From positions 1-59,055 of the forward strand of contig JADLFN010000001.1 of the NCBI GenBank assembly GCA_020845475.1: a stretch of 59,055 bases of DNA. Reading direction: 5' to 3'. This DNA comes from Planctomycetota bacterium (GTDB lineage: Bacteria; Planctomycetota; UBA8742; UBA2392). The notes beneath the pieces were generated by a model. It did no database searches and had not been told where the DNA came from. It saw only the letters and a list, made by a program, of their open reading frames with translations. Position numbers and translations under genes: made by a program. Below, one piece after another: positions 43,041 through 49,890 of the stretch (the stretch's first letter is position 1; the number at the start of each line of letters is the position of its first letter).

Positions 43041-44696
43041 ATGGCGCTGCCGCTGAGCCGCTGGACGCAAAAACGCCTTCTATATCCTGTTGCGGTGTTC
43101 GCGGTCATCGTGCCCACCGTGCTGATGGCGTTGTATGGCACCTGGGCGCTGCGCGAAATCGAGTTGCGCCCCGCCTCGTATCGCAACGATTTGAGTGAAG
43201 TGCGCACGGCGACGACCGCCGCGCTGGAAGCGTTTCTTGAACCGCTGGCGCGCGTCGCGCCGCCTGCGTCGGCCGATGATGCGGCGCGCGCGCTCACAGA
43301 TGTTGACGCCTATCAATCCAACTACACCAAGGCGGTCAGCACGCGTGCCTTCGTGGGGATTGCCGGGCAGCCTTTCACGGTGCGCCGGCTGGACGCCGAC
43401 GACAAGCGGCCCGACCCCGCCGAGGTCGTGGAGTTTTTCCGAACGCTCAAGGCGCGTGAAAAGGGCGAGATCGTACGCGTGATCCTGAACACCGAAAGCC
43501 AGTCCAGTTCGGGGCTGCGCCATGACTGTTTTGTGGCCTATGCCAACAGCGCCGGCGGCGCCATCCTGTGGGAACTGGATCAAGCCCAGATTGACAGCGT
43601 GGTGCGGCGTACGGTCTCGGGCCACGAACTGCGCAACGCGGCTTTGAAAGTATCGATCTCCGATGAACGCAGCCTGGAGTTTGAGCCCAATGAGCCCGGC
43701 AAGCAGCAGATTGCCGCCTATGCCTCGGCGCACCCCGAGATTACGCCCTGGCGCGTGCTGGTGCTGCGCCTCGACACCGGCGCCACATTGGTCAACCAGG
43801 AAACGTGGCTGTCCTCGATCTTTATCGTGATTGCGGTGCTGGGCGTGCCGATTGTTGCGGCCGCCACCCTTTACGCGGTGCAGATGATCCTGCGTGAATC
43901 CAGTGAGGCGCGCAAGAAAGTCGATTTTGTTTCCAACGTGACGCACGAACTCAAAACGCCGCTCACCTCCATCCGCATGTTCATTGAAACGCTCAAACTG
44001 GGCCGCGTAAAGGAACCCGAGCAGGTCAACGCCTGCCTCGACGTTATTTTGCAGGAAGCCAACCGCCTGGGCATCCTCATTGACCACGTGCTCACGTTCA
44101 GCAAGCTCGAGAACCAGGTTAAGAAATACAACATGCAGCCCGGCGACTTGGGCAACGTGGTGCGCGATACCGTGCAGCTTTTCAAGGCGCAGATGCGCGC
44201 CACCGACGGCGAGATCCGCCTGTTCGTCATGCCCGGCCTGCCCGCCAACGCCGAATTTGACAAAGACGCGCTGCGCGAAGTGGTGCTCAACCTGCTTTCC
44301 AATGCCATCAAATATTCCGGCGACGACAAGTTTGTCACCGTGCGCGTGGGCCAGGACAAAAACGACCTGTTCATCGAGGTCGCCGACCGCGGCATCGGCA
44401 TTGATCCCCTTGACCACAAGCGCATCTTCGAGAAGTTCTATCGCGTCGATGAAGCCCTCACGCGCCGCGTCGACGGCACCGGTCTGGGCCTGACCATCAG
44501 CCTCGAAATCGCCAAGGCCCACGGCGGCGACATCACGCTTGAAAGCGCGCGCGGCAAGGGCTCGCGCTTCACCGTCTGGCTGCCGATCCGTTTGCCCAAG
44601 TCGGCGCTCAAGACCAAAACGGTCGAGCGCACAAGCACGCGCGAGACGATGCGGCCCGCCGAGCCCGCCGAAACAGGCCAGGGAGCCAAGGGATGA
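43041..44696 (+). CDS. Membrane sensor histidine kinase
   Basis: This protein has 551 residues from ATG 43041, with GGAG 5 nt upstream. Two membrane segments (about residues 13-33 and 254-278) enclose a periplasmic sensor of about 220 residues. The kinase core shows the H box FVSNVTHELKTPLTSIRMF (His near residue 303), the N box VVLNLLSNAIKYS, G1 VADRGIGIDP, the F box IFEKFYRVDEA and G2 GTGLGLTIS. It should autophosphorylate and pass phosphate to a response regulator, but none is encoded nearby. It diverges from the sigma factor gene and overlaps the next exported-protein gene by 4 nt, so these two products are made together. Confidence 0.92.
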   Translation: MALPLSRWTQKRLLYPVAVFAVIVPTVLMALYGTWALREIELRPASYRNDLSEVRTATTAALEAFLEPLARVAPPASADDAARALTDVDAYQSNYTKAVSTRAFVGIAGQPFTVRRLDADDKRPDPAEVVEFFRTLKAREKGEIVRVILNTESQSSSGLRHDCFVAYANSAGGAILWELDQAQIDSVVRRTVSGHELRNAALKVSISDERSLEFEPNEPGKQQIAAYASAHPEITPWRVLVLRLDTGATLVNQETWLSSIFIVIAVLGVPIVAAATLYAVQMILRESSEARKKVDFVSNVTHELKTPLTSIRMFIETLKLGRVKEPEQVNACLDVILQEANRLGILIDHVLTFSKLENQVKKYNMQPGDLGNVVRDTVQLFKAQMRATDGEIRLFVMPGLPANAEFDKDALREVVLNLLSNAIKYSGDDKFVTVRVGQDKNDLFIEVADRGIGIDPLDHKRIFEKFYRVDEALTRRVDGTGLGLTISLEIAKAHGGDITLESARGKGSRFTVWLPIRLPKSALKTKTVERTSTRETMRPAEPAETGQGAKG

Positions 44697-46066
44697 CCGC
44701 CAGAAAATGGCTGCTCGCCGCCGCGTTCATGCTCTGTCCTGTCGCCCTTGCGTTGGCGCAAGAGGAGCCGCCAGGCCCCGATGAAAAGCCGCCCGAGAAA
44801 AAGGCCGGCAGCCTGCGCCTGCGCCCCGACGACGACCCGGCAGCCGCGCAGTTCATCGCCCGGCTCTCCCTGGGCCGCCCGCAGATGTCCGGCGTGGCTG
44901 CCCAGCCGCTGCTGCGCCACACGCTTTCGCCCGACGGAAAATACGTCTATTACTTCCGCGACCTCAACGCGCCCGCGCCGAGGCGCGAAGCCGCGCCGCC
45001 GGCAGGGCCCGCCCACACCGCGCGCTATGTGCTGTTCCGCGCAGCCGCGGGCGGCAGCGAGGAAAAAATCATCGAGACCGGCATCGACGCCATTGCGCCG
45101 TTGTTTCTGCCCCAGGAGCGCATTGCCGTTGTCGCGCGCACCCTTGACCTCAACGGCGACGGCGCGATCGACACAAACGACGAGCGCTCGCTCATTGTGT
45201 GCGGCGCCGACGGCGCTTTGGCGCGCGAGGCCGCAACGCTGCGTCCCGGCGAATCCCCACTGGCCGCGTGGCGCGAAGGAAAAGAAATCCTGCTCGCCGA
45301 TTACTCGCGCGATGACATCAATGGCTGGATCGTCACGCTCCCGCTGGCGCGCGGCCAGCGCACACCCCTGACGCGCGGCTTCAATGTCTCCATGGTGCTC
45401 GAAGACGGGCGCCTGCTCGTGGAGCGGTTTGTGGCTCCTCCGCCGCCCCCCGAACAGCCGGTCAATCCCTGGGCATGGCGGATGGGGGAAGAAGAGGAGG
45501 ATGTTCAAGAGGCGGATCCTCCGCCGGTGGCATCATTGCTGGATCGCACGGTGCATGTTCTGTTCAATCCCGTCGATGGCTCGGAGAGCGTGCTTTACAA
45601 CCCCGCGCAACGCAGCCGTTTGAACGTGTGGGGCGAAGGCAGCTTTTTTGGATATCAGCAGACGACGCGCAATCTGGGCTCGCAACGCTTTCCCGCGATG
45701 ATGGGTCGTTTCTCGCGCTCCGTGGAATCGTTCGAATATGTGGTGGTGGACTCCGCCACCCAATACGACACCCGAGCGCCACGCGCGAACAACAACTACT
45801 TTCCCCTGGGCTGGATCAACGGTGCCGGCCTGCTGCTGATAGAGGTTTCGAATCTGAAGACCCGCCTGCTGCTCATGGATCGTTCCAGCAATCTGAACCT
45901 GCTTCCGATTACGGAACTTGGATTTGACACCCACGGATATTGCGCCAGCCAGGACGGAAAGACGGTCGCGTGGCTTTCAGTCGAGGACACCAACGAAGAC
46001 GGCTACCTTGAACCGTGGCGCGACAACTGCCGCATCTGGTTCCTGCAACTGACGGCCGGTCAATAA
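44693..46066 (+). CDS. Exported beta-propeller-like (TolB-type) protein
   Basis: This protein has 457 residues from ATG 44693 (ATGA overlap with the kinase gene). A signal peptide ends at ALALAQ (residue 23). Repeated beta-rich blocks such as HTLSPDGKYVYYFRD, and QDGKTVAWLSVEDTNEDGYL near the end, are typical of TolB/WD40-like propellers. A calcium-type loop DLNGDGAIDTNDE lies near residue 165, and a second acidic loop is DTNEDGYLEPW. A Pro/Glu-rich stretch near residues 246-272 is probably a surface loop. Coupling to the kinase suggests it could bind the signal or the kinase's periplasmic sensor, but this is inference. Confidence 0.7.
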   Translation: MTARKWLLAAAFMLCPVALALAQEEPPGPDEKPPEKKAGSLRLRPDDDPAAAQFIARLSLGRPQMSGVAAQPLLRHTLSPDGKYVYYFRDLNAPAPRREAAPPAGPAHTARYVLFRAAAGGSEEKIIETGIDAIAPLFLPQERIAVVARTLDLNGDGAIDTNDERSLIVCGADGALAREAATLRPGESPLAAWREGKEILLADYSRDDINGWIVTLPLARGQRTPLTRGFNVSMVLEDGRLLVERFVAPPPPPEQPVNPWAWRMGEEEEDVQEADPPPVASLLDRTVHVLFNPVDGSESVLYNPAQRSRLNVWGEGSFFGYQQTTRNLGSQRFPAMMGRFSRSVESFEYVVVDSATQYDTRAPRANNNYFPLGWINGAGLLLIEVSNLKTRLLLMDRSSNLNLLPITELGFDTHGYCASQDGKTVAWLSVEDTNEDGYLEPWRDNCRIWFLQLTAGQ

Positions 46067-46072
46067 CGCCGT

Positions 46073-47131
46073 TCAGGGCTGCGTGCCGCGCTGCACGTCC
46101 AGGGGCTTTGCCGCCCAGACGCGGCCCGCGTGGCGCTTGAGCACCAGCAGGTAGCTGAAGGCAAGAATGCAGATGGCGCGCAGGATCTCGGGCGTGCTTG
46201 TTGGCAGCACCTGGTGGAGGTCAATGATCGCACTGGCGGGATCAGCGCCAAAACCCAGCATGACCGGGGCTTTGAACCAGTAATAGACAATCACGGCGGC
46301 CGCGGCGAACACCCGCGTCAGGGTGCGCTGGAGACTGGGCTGAAGAAGCGCGCGCAAGCCAAGGAACATCAGCAGCGAGGCGGCCATGGCGGCAAAGGGA
46401 AAGCCATAGGCAATGTGCAGATTCATGAAGCCCTGCCAGCCTTCATAGGTCGGAACCTGATACCAGCCCCAGATGAAGCCGGGAAAGCCCCCGGTCAAAA
46501 TCAGGCCCGAGATCAGCGCCGGTTTGCCCTGCGAAGCGTTGGCGGGGTGAAGGTCAGGCGTGCCGTCTTTGCAGGGCAGAACGCAATTCTCGCAGGACTT
46601 GCAGTGCGCGTTCTTGACGCTCAGCAATGGCTCTTCGCCATAGAGCAACTCCACGGGATAGACCGGGCAAAGGCCCGAGCACCACGCGCTTTTCCACTCA
46701 AAGACCATGCCCAGGGCAACTGTCAGCGCCGCCACAATGACCAACGCAAGCCCGATGGCGAGGCCGCTGCTATCAAGGATTACGTGCCGCAAAGGCACGA
46801 TCACGAGCAGCAGCACCAGCGCCCCAACGGCCATCCAGCCCTGGGCCGCTGCACTCAGGTGCTTGCGCCGCGAAAGGCCAAGATGGCGCGGCATGAGCGA
46901 AGTTGTTGCCATGGGGCAGACGTTGCGCCAGATGCCGGGCGCAATCACAAGCAGCGCCGGCGCCACCGGAATGAGCACGTTCCAGAGCAGGTGCAGGCCC
47001 AGCTTGGGCGCAACAAACAACGCGACAAGAATGACCAACCCGACCAGAAACACCAGCCCCTGAAGTACGCGCCAAACCTTGAGTTCGAGCGGAGAGATAA
47101 TCACGCGAGGCGAAGCCGGTTGATCGCTCAT
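46073..47131 (-). CDS. Membrane [4Fe-4S] protein (NapH/CcoG-like)
   Basis: This protein has 352 residues from ATG 47131, with GGAG about 9 nt upstream. It has about eight hydrophobic segments. Cysteine motifs are NVCPMATTS, WCSGLCPVYPVE and HCKSCENCVLPC; the last is a CxxCxxCxxxC cluster site. This is the layout of the polyferredoxin membrane proteins of the NapH/NosR/CcoG group, which pass electrons from quinol to a periplasmic or membrane oxidoreductase or assist cofactor reduction. The partner enzyme is not in the window. It is transcribed alone from a near-consensus promoter about 40 nt upstream with a dyad in the spacer. Confidence 0.8.
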   Translation of the reverse strand: MSDQPASPRVIISPLELKVWRVLQGLVFLVGLVILVALFVAPKLGLHLLWNVLIPVAPALLVIAPGIWRNVCPMATTSLMPRHLGLSRRKHLSAAAQGWMAVGALVLLLVIVPLRHVILDSSGLAIGLALVIVAALTVALGMVFEWKSAWCSGLCPVYPVELLYGEEPLLSVKNAHCKSCENCVLPCKDGTPDLHPANASQGKPALISGLILTGGFPGFIWGWYQVPTYEGWQGFMNLHIAYGFPFAAMAASLLMFLGLRALLQPSLQRTLTRVFAAAAVIVYYWFKAPVMLGFGADPASAIIDLHQVLPTSTPEILRAICILAFSYLLVLKRHAGRVWAAKPLDVQRGTQP

Positions 47132-47176
47132 GGCCCACTCCAGACACGCTGCATCGGAAAACCGCGCACTCAAAAG

Positions 47177-47204
47177 AGTATAGGATATGAATATCCGCTT
47201 TCAA
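47177..47204 (-). promoter_or_regulatory. Promoter with palindromic spacer for the [4Fe-4S] protein gene
   Basis: On the minus strand TTGAAA (47204-47199) and TATACT (47182-47177) are separated by 16 nt. The spacer contains GGATATTCATATCC (47196-47183), two 6-bp half-sites around a TC centre. The start codon is 46 nt downstream of the -10. A repressor or activator bound to this dyad would directly control the promoter. Confidence 0.7.
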
Positions 47205-47352
47205 GCGAAGTCGGCTGTCTGAACGCATTTCCGGGCACGTTTGCTGCCAGGCTGACGTCGTGACAGCGCGGGCGCGGGGGTAGAGCCACAACCGAAAACG
47301 CGCTAACGTTGATCCGCGAAAAGATGCAAGCGGCAGCGCCAGGGAGGCAAAC

Positions 47353-47706
47353 ATGTTCGACCGGCTTTCACATGTGATGATGTACGTCAACGACATCAGG
47401 CGCGCTCTGGAGTTCTACAAGGGCAAGCTGGGTTTCACCCCGAACTTTGAATCGCCGCATTATGCGTCGCTGCGTCACGACGGCATGAATTGCCGCCTCG
47501 ACCTTCACCCCACCGAGGCCAAGAGCAAAGACGTAGGCTTTGGCCCCATTCCATACTTTGCCGCCAGGGACTTCGACGGCGCCATTGTGAAGCTCAAGAA
47601 AGCCGGAGTGAAAGTAGGCGAGCCCAAGCGCGAAGGCGACAGCCCCCGCTTCGTCACGTTCTGGGACAGCGAAGGCAACGCGCTGGGTATCGAAGAAGGG
47701 CGGTAA
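47353..47706 (+). CDS. VOC-family (glyoxalase-like) metal-binding protein
   Basis: This 117-residue protein is the length of a single VOC module. It begins DRLSHVMMYVNDIRRALEFY, the usual first beta-alpha unit with a metal-ligand His. It contains YFAARDFDGAIVKLKKAG in the second half and ends FWDSEGNALGIEE, where the last Glu is the usual ligand. GGGAGG lies about 6 nt before ATG. Family members are glyoxalases, ring-cleaving dioxygenases or antibiotic-binding proteins; the substrate cannot be told. It is transcribed alone. Confidence 0.88.
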   Translation: MFDRLSHVMMYVNDIRRALEFYKGKLGFTPNFESPHYASLRHDGMNCRLDLHPTEAKSKDVGFGPIPYFAARDFDGAIVKLKKAGVKVGEPKREGDSPRFVTFWDSEGNALGIEEGR

Positions 47707-47712
47707 CATCGT

Positions 47713-47739
47713 CCCTTCGGCGATGGCGAGCCCGAAGGG
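47713..47739. terminator. Hairpin between convergent genes
   Basis: CCCTTCGG and CCGAAGGG form an 8-bp perfect stem with an 11-nt loop. It lies between the stops of the VOC gene (47706) and the exported-protein gene (47761). No T run follows, so a bidirectional terminator role is only plausible. Confidence 0.4.
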
Positions 47740-47760
47740 CGAAGACGCTTGGCCCGCGAG

Positions 47761-48648
47761 TTATTTGGCCTTGAGCTCGATGGCGGGCAGCGTTTTCTGC
47801 TCTTCTTCCGTGGCCTGCGACTCTGCGCCGTTGCCCTCAAACTTGATTTTGCACGGCACGCGCATGCCGGTTTTGGTCACGGCGATGACCCAGTAGAACT
47901 TGAAGTTCGCTTCCTTGATCCAGCAGGCCTTGGCGTCGGCCTTGAGTTCCTGCACCATGGGCTTGCTGTTTTCATCCTTGCCGGCAAGCCAGTTGTCGAA
48001 GCCGCAGCGCCAGATCCAGTAACTGTTGAGCGAGTTCTCGGCGCCGATGAAAAGAACTTTCTCGATCTCGTAGGGCTTGCCCAGCGAAGGCACTTCCCAC
48101 TCGATTTTCGTGGGCGGCTTCTTGTTCCAGAAGCGCGAGATGCTCGTGTAAGGCTGATAGCCGGGCATGTAGTAGTAGTTGTCGCGCAGGATGCCCGCTT
48201 CTTCGTTCTCGGCCTTCATGTTCTTGGGCGCCGAACGCTTGCCCTCGGCGTCGATGAAGAGCACGTACAGATTGCGGATGCGGTATTCTTCCTGATGGTC
48301 CATCACGCCAATCGCCGCGCGGTCGGCGATGACATCTATGCGCGTGCGCGAAGTTTCGGGCCCGCCGGCTTTGCGGAAAGCGTCGGCATCGAAGGTGTCG
48401 GCGAAAATGAACTCCTTCCACTTGGGGCAGAACTCATCGATCGAGGGAGCAATCGGCCACACCGTATGAAACACCCAGACCTCAAGCTGCTTGGGCGCAA
48501 CTTCGGGCTTGTCCCAGGTAACGAACCACTGCCCGGGGTGGATGTTGCCGTTCGAAACCGAAATCTGAATCGGCTTGAACTCAACCTCATCAGCAAAAAC
48601 AGGCGCGGCTAGCGCGCAAAGCAGCAACGCGGGAATCAAACGGAACAT
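47761..48648 (-). CDS. Exported protein of unknown function
   Basis: This protein has 295 residues from ATG 48648 (GGGAG 6 nt upstream). A signal peptide ends at LAAPVFA (residue 19). The mature part is Trp/Tyr-rich and beta-rich. An early segment, QISVSNGNIHPGQWFVTWDK, resembles an immunoglobulin-like fold. Aromatic runs follow (RDNYYYMPGYQPYTSISRFW, FKFYWVIAVTKTGMRVPCKI), with three Cys spread through the mature part. No catalytic motif is evident. The gene is preceded by a long inverted-repeat region (48674-48837) that would lie in its 5' leader. Family not recognised. Confidence 0.72.
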   Translation of the reverse strand: MFRLIPALLLCALAAPVFADEVEFKPIQISVSNGNIHPGQWFVTWDKPEVAPKQLEVWVFHTVWPIAPSIDEFCPKWKEFIFADTFDADAFRKAGGPETSRTRIDVIADRAAIGVMDHQEEYRIRNLYVLFIDAEGKRSAPKNMKAENEEAGILRDNYYYMPGYQPYTSISRFWNKKPPTKIEWEVPSLGKPYEIEKVLFIGAENSLNSYWIWRCGFDNWLAGKDENSKPMVQELKADAKACWIKEANFKFYWVIAVTKTGMRVPCKIKFEGNGAESQATEEEQKTLPAIELKAK

Positions 48649-48673
48649 AAGAACTCCCAAGGGCCCCCGGGAC

Positions 48674-48837
48674 GGGGTGGTTCAGGACCTCCGAGCGAGC
48701 CCGATTTCGGAGCGCCAAACGAGCGGGGCAAGGCAGCCGAGCCGAGGTGTGGCTGGAAGCCACATGCGGCGAGGCGAACGAAGCCACGCGAAGTTTGCCG
48801 CCCGAAATCGGCCGCAAGCGGGGTCCTGAACCACCCC
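48674..48837. repeat. 164-nt nested inverted repeat upstream of an exported-protein gene
   Basis: The outer arms GGGGTGGTTCAGGACC (48674-48689) and GGTCCTGAACCACCCC (48822-48837) pair perfectly over 16 bp. Inner arms CCGATTTCGG (48701-48710) and CCGAAATCGG (48802-48811) pair over 10 bp, at matching distances of 11 and 10 nt from the outer stem. The centre holds a 7-bp hairpin, TGTGGCT-GGA-AGCCACA (48748-48764). It could be a MITE-like repeat, or a structured leader RNA on the minus strand, ending 25 nt before the start codon at 48648. Confidence 0.75.
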
Positions 48838-48849
48838 ACAGGGCAACAT

Positions 48850-49189
48850 GATAGCAAGCCAACCAAGCGCGATTGAATCAGCGAAGTAAAAGGTTTGTCA
48901 ACGGCGAGAAGCGCTAGTGCGAAGGACAGCGACCCATGCGCACGCAGCTGCGTGCCCCGAAGGGGCAATGCGTCAATAGCCGTGGGTGACCGAGTTGGAA
49001 ACGAGGGAACCCACGGGAAGAAACGGAGAGGGAACCAAGCCCTGAAAGGGCGACCGGAGTTTGCGTCGCCATACACGGTCGCCCCTGCGGGGCTTGGGGT
49101 GGCGGACCATTGGAACCGGGGGTTCCTCTCGCCTAACGGCTCGCTCCACCCCCGGCTATTGACGGCTCGGCCTTACAGGCCGGAATGCG
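48850..49189. repeat. Gene-free stretch made of serial hairpins
   Basis: No convincing gene lies here. I see a 16-bp perfect palindrome GCACGCAGCTGCGTGC (48940-48955), overlapped by GCCCC-GAA-GGGGC (48954-48966). A two-part stem follows at 49035-49097: CCAAGCCC / GGGCTTGG outside and GGGCGACCG / CGGTCGCCC inside, with symmetric 5-nt internal loops. Next are GGAACC-GGG-GGTTCC (49112-49126) and CGGCC-TTACA-GGCCG (49168-49182). The style (GGTCGCCCCTGCGGGGCTTGGGG, GGCTCGCTCCACCCCCGGCT) fits dispersed intergenic repeats of some Planctomycetota. Confidence 0.65.
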
Positions 49190-49408
49190 CTACTTCATCA
49201 ATTTACGCATCTTGGCCTTGAACTGCTTATGCGTCAGGCATTCACCAGGATGCGACCGCGCCCATTCGAGGCGGCGTTTGATTTCTGTCAACTGCTGATC
49301 AGTAAGGGGCATGTCCTCGTCAATCGTCTCTTCGATTTGCGCTATGAGTTTGAGTCGCGCTTTCACGCTGAGCTTGCGGACAGCTTTGATGTCGATGGTT
49401 TGCGCCAT
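49190..49408 (-). CDS. Antitoxin of an addiction module, no toxin gene beside it
   Basis: This 72-residue protein has the layout of the short 'putative addiction module component' (unstable antitoxin) family. A helical start KLSVKARLKLIAQIEETID is followed by PLTDQQLTEIKRRLEWARSH and a C-terminal GECLTHKQFKAKMRKL that would bind a RelE/ParE-type toxin. Normally the toxin gene follows directly. Here the downstream side is the hairpin-rich stretch and no toxin frame is seen. It may protect against toxins elsewhere or be a leftover. The upstream neighbour on the same strand is the STAS gene, 22 nt away. Confidence 0.78.
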   Translation of the reverse strand: MAQTIDIKAVRKLSVKARLKLIAQIEETIDEDMPLTDQQLTEIKRRLEWARSHPGECLTHKQFKAKMRKLMK

Positions 49409-49430
49409 CGTTGCAGTTTCGCATCGTACG

Positions 49431-49811
49431 TCAGGGGTGTAACTTGACTCGCGACCGGATGTAATCTTCAGCTTGTTGCTGATCGGGAACGATCTTGAAG
49501 AAGTCCCCTAGTTTCATCCAGTCAATGATCGCCATAGCTGTTTTCGGAACGGCAAAGAGAACAGTTGCGCCACCGTCTTTGTAAACGTTATCAACGATTG
49601 CAACGAACACCCCAACTCCCATGTCTCCGAATGATTTGACGTTTTGCATGTCAAAGAGGAAGTAACGAATTCCTTCTCCGCTACAACGATCCACCGCTGC
49701 CTCGAGCTCGTTGGGCAGGCTGGCGTGATCAATGCTCCCATACAAGCGCATGACTACGCTTTTTGGCGTTGGCCCAGGTTCAACTTTCTCGACACAACCC
49801 TTGGGGAGCAT
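49431..49811 (-). CDS. STAS-domain protein (anti-anti-sigma type) with Asp at the phospho-site
   Basis: This protein has 126 residues from ATG 49811, with AGGA upstream (GTG 49874 in frame is an alternative). The single STAS domain starts SVVMRLYGSIDHASLP and has RYFLFDMQNVKSFGDMGVGV, then GGATVLFAVPKTAMAIID. In SpoIIAA-type proteins the loop reads D-S-S-G-L-G with a Ser phosphorylated by a serine kinase. Aligned here on the last G-x-G, the residues are G-D-M-G-V-G, so an Asp replaces that Ser. The protein would then behave as permanently 'phosphorylated' or be regulated otherwise. No partner kinase is nearby. Composition is AT-richer than in the next gene. Confidence 0.75.
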   Translation of the reverse strand: MLPKGCVEKVEPGPTPKSVVMRLYGSIDHASLPNELEAAVDRCSGEGIRYFLFDMQNVKSFGDMGVGVFVAIVDNVYKDGGATVLFAVPKTAMAIIDWMKLGDFFKIVPDQQQAEDYIRSRVKLHP

Positions 49812-49890
49812 TCCACGTCCTATTGGAAAGCAGCAGCCATGCGTTGGGTGACTTTGCCCTTTCGGACCGCTCACTGACGTTCGCGGCTCG

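Noticed and set aside
43080..44522. Minus-strand frame of 480 codons opposite the histidine kinase
   Set aside because: All kinase motifs are on the plus strand; the antisense frame has only low-information His/Gly/Arg composition.
46130..47263. Plus-strand frame of 377 codons opposite the [4Fe-4S] protein
   Set aside because: The minus strand has the cysteine motifs, membrane segments and promoter; the plus frame is a Gln/Arg/His-rich shadow.
49126..49183. Possible integron attC site (GCCTAACGGCTCGCTCC)
   Set aside because: GCCTAAC recalls one core half-site, but no matching GTTAGGC-type partner at the other end and no integrase or cassette array is seen.
48636..49221. Frames on both strands in the hairpin region (146 and 108 codons)
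   Set aside because: They consist of translated inverted repeats (for example PPRPGG and LGVADHWNRG), overlap the start of the exported-protein gene, and have no ribosome site. Such strings are typical mis-calls of intergenic repeats.
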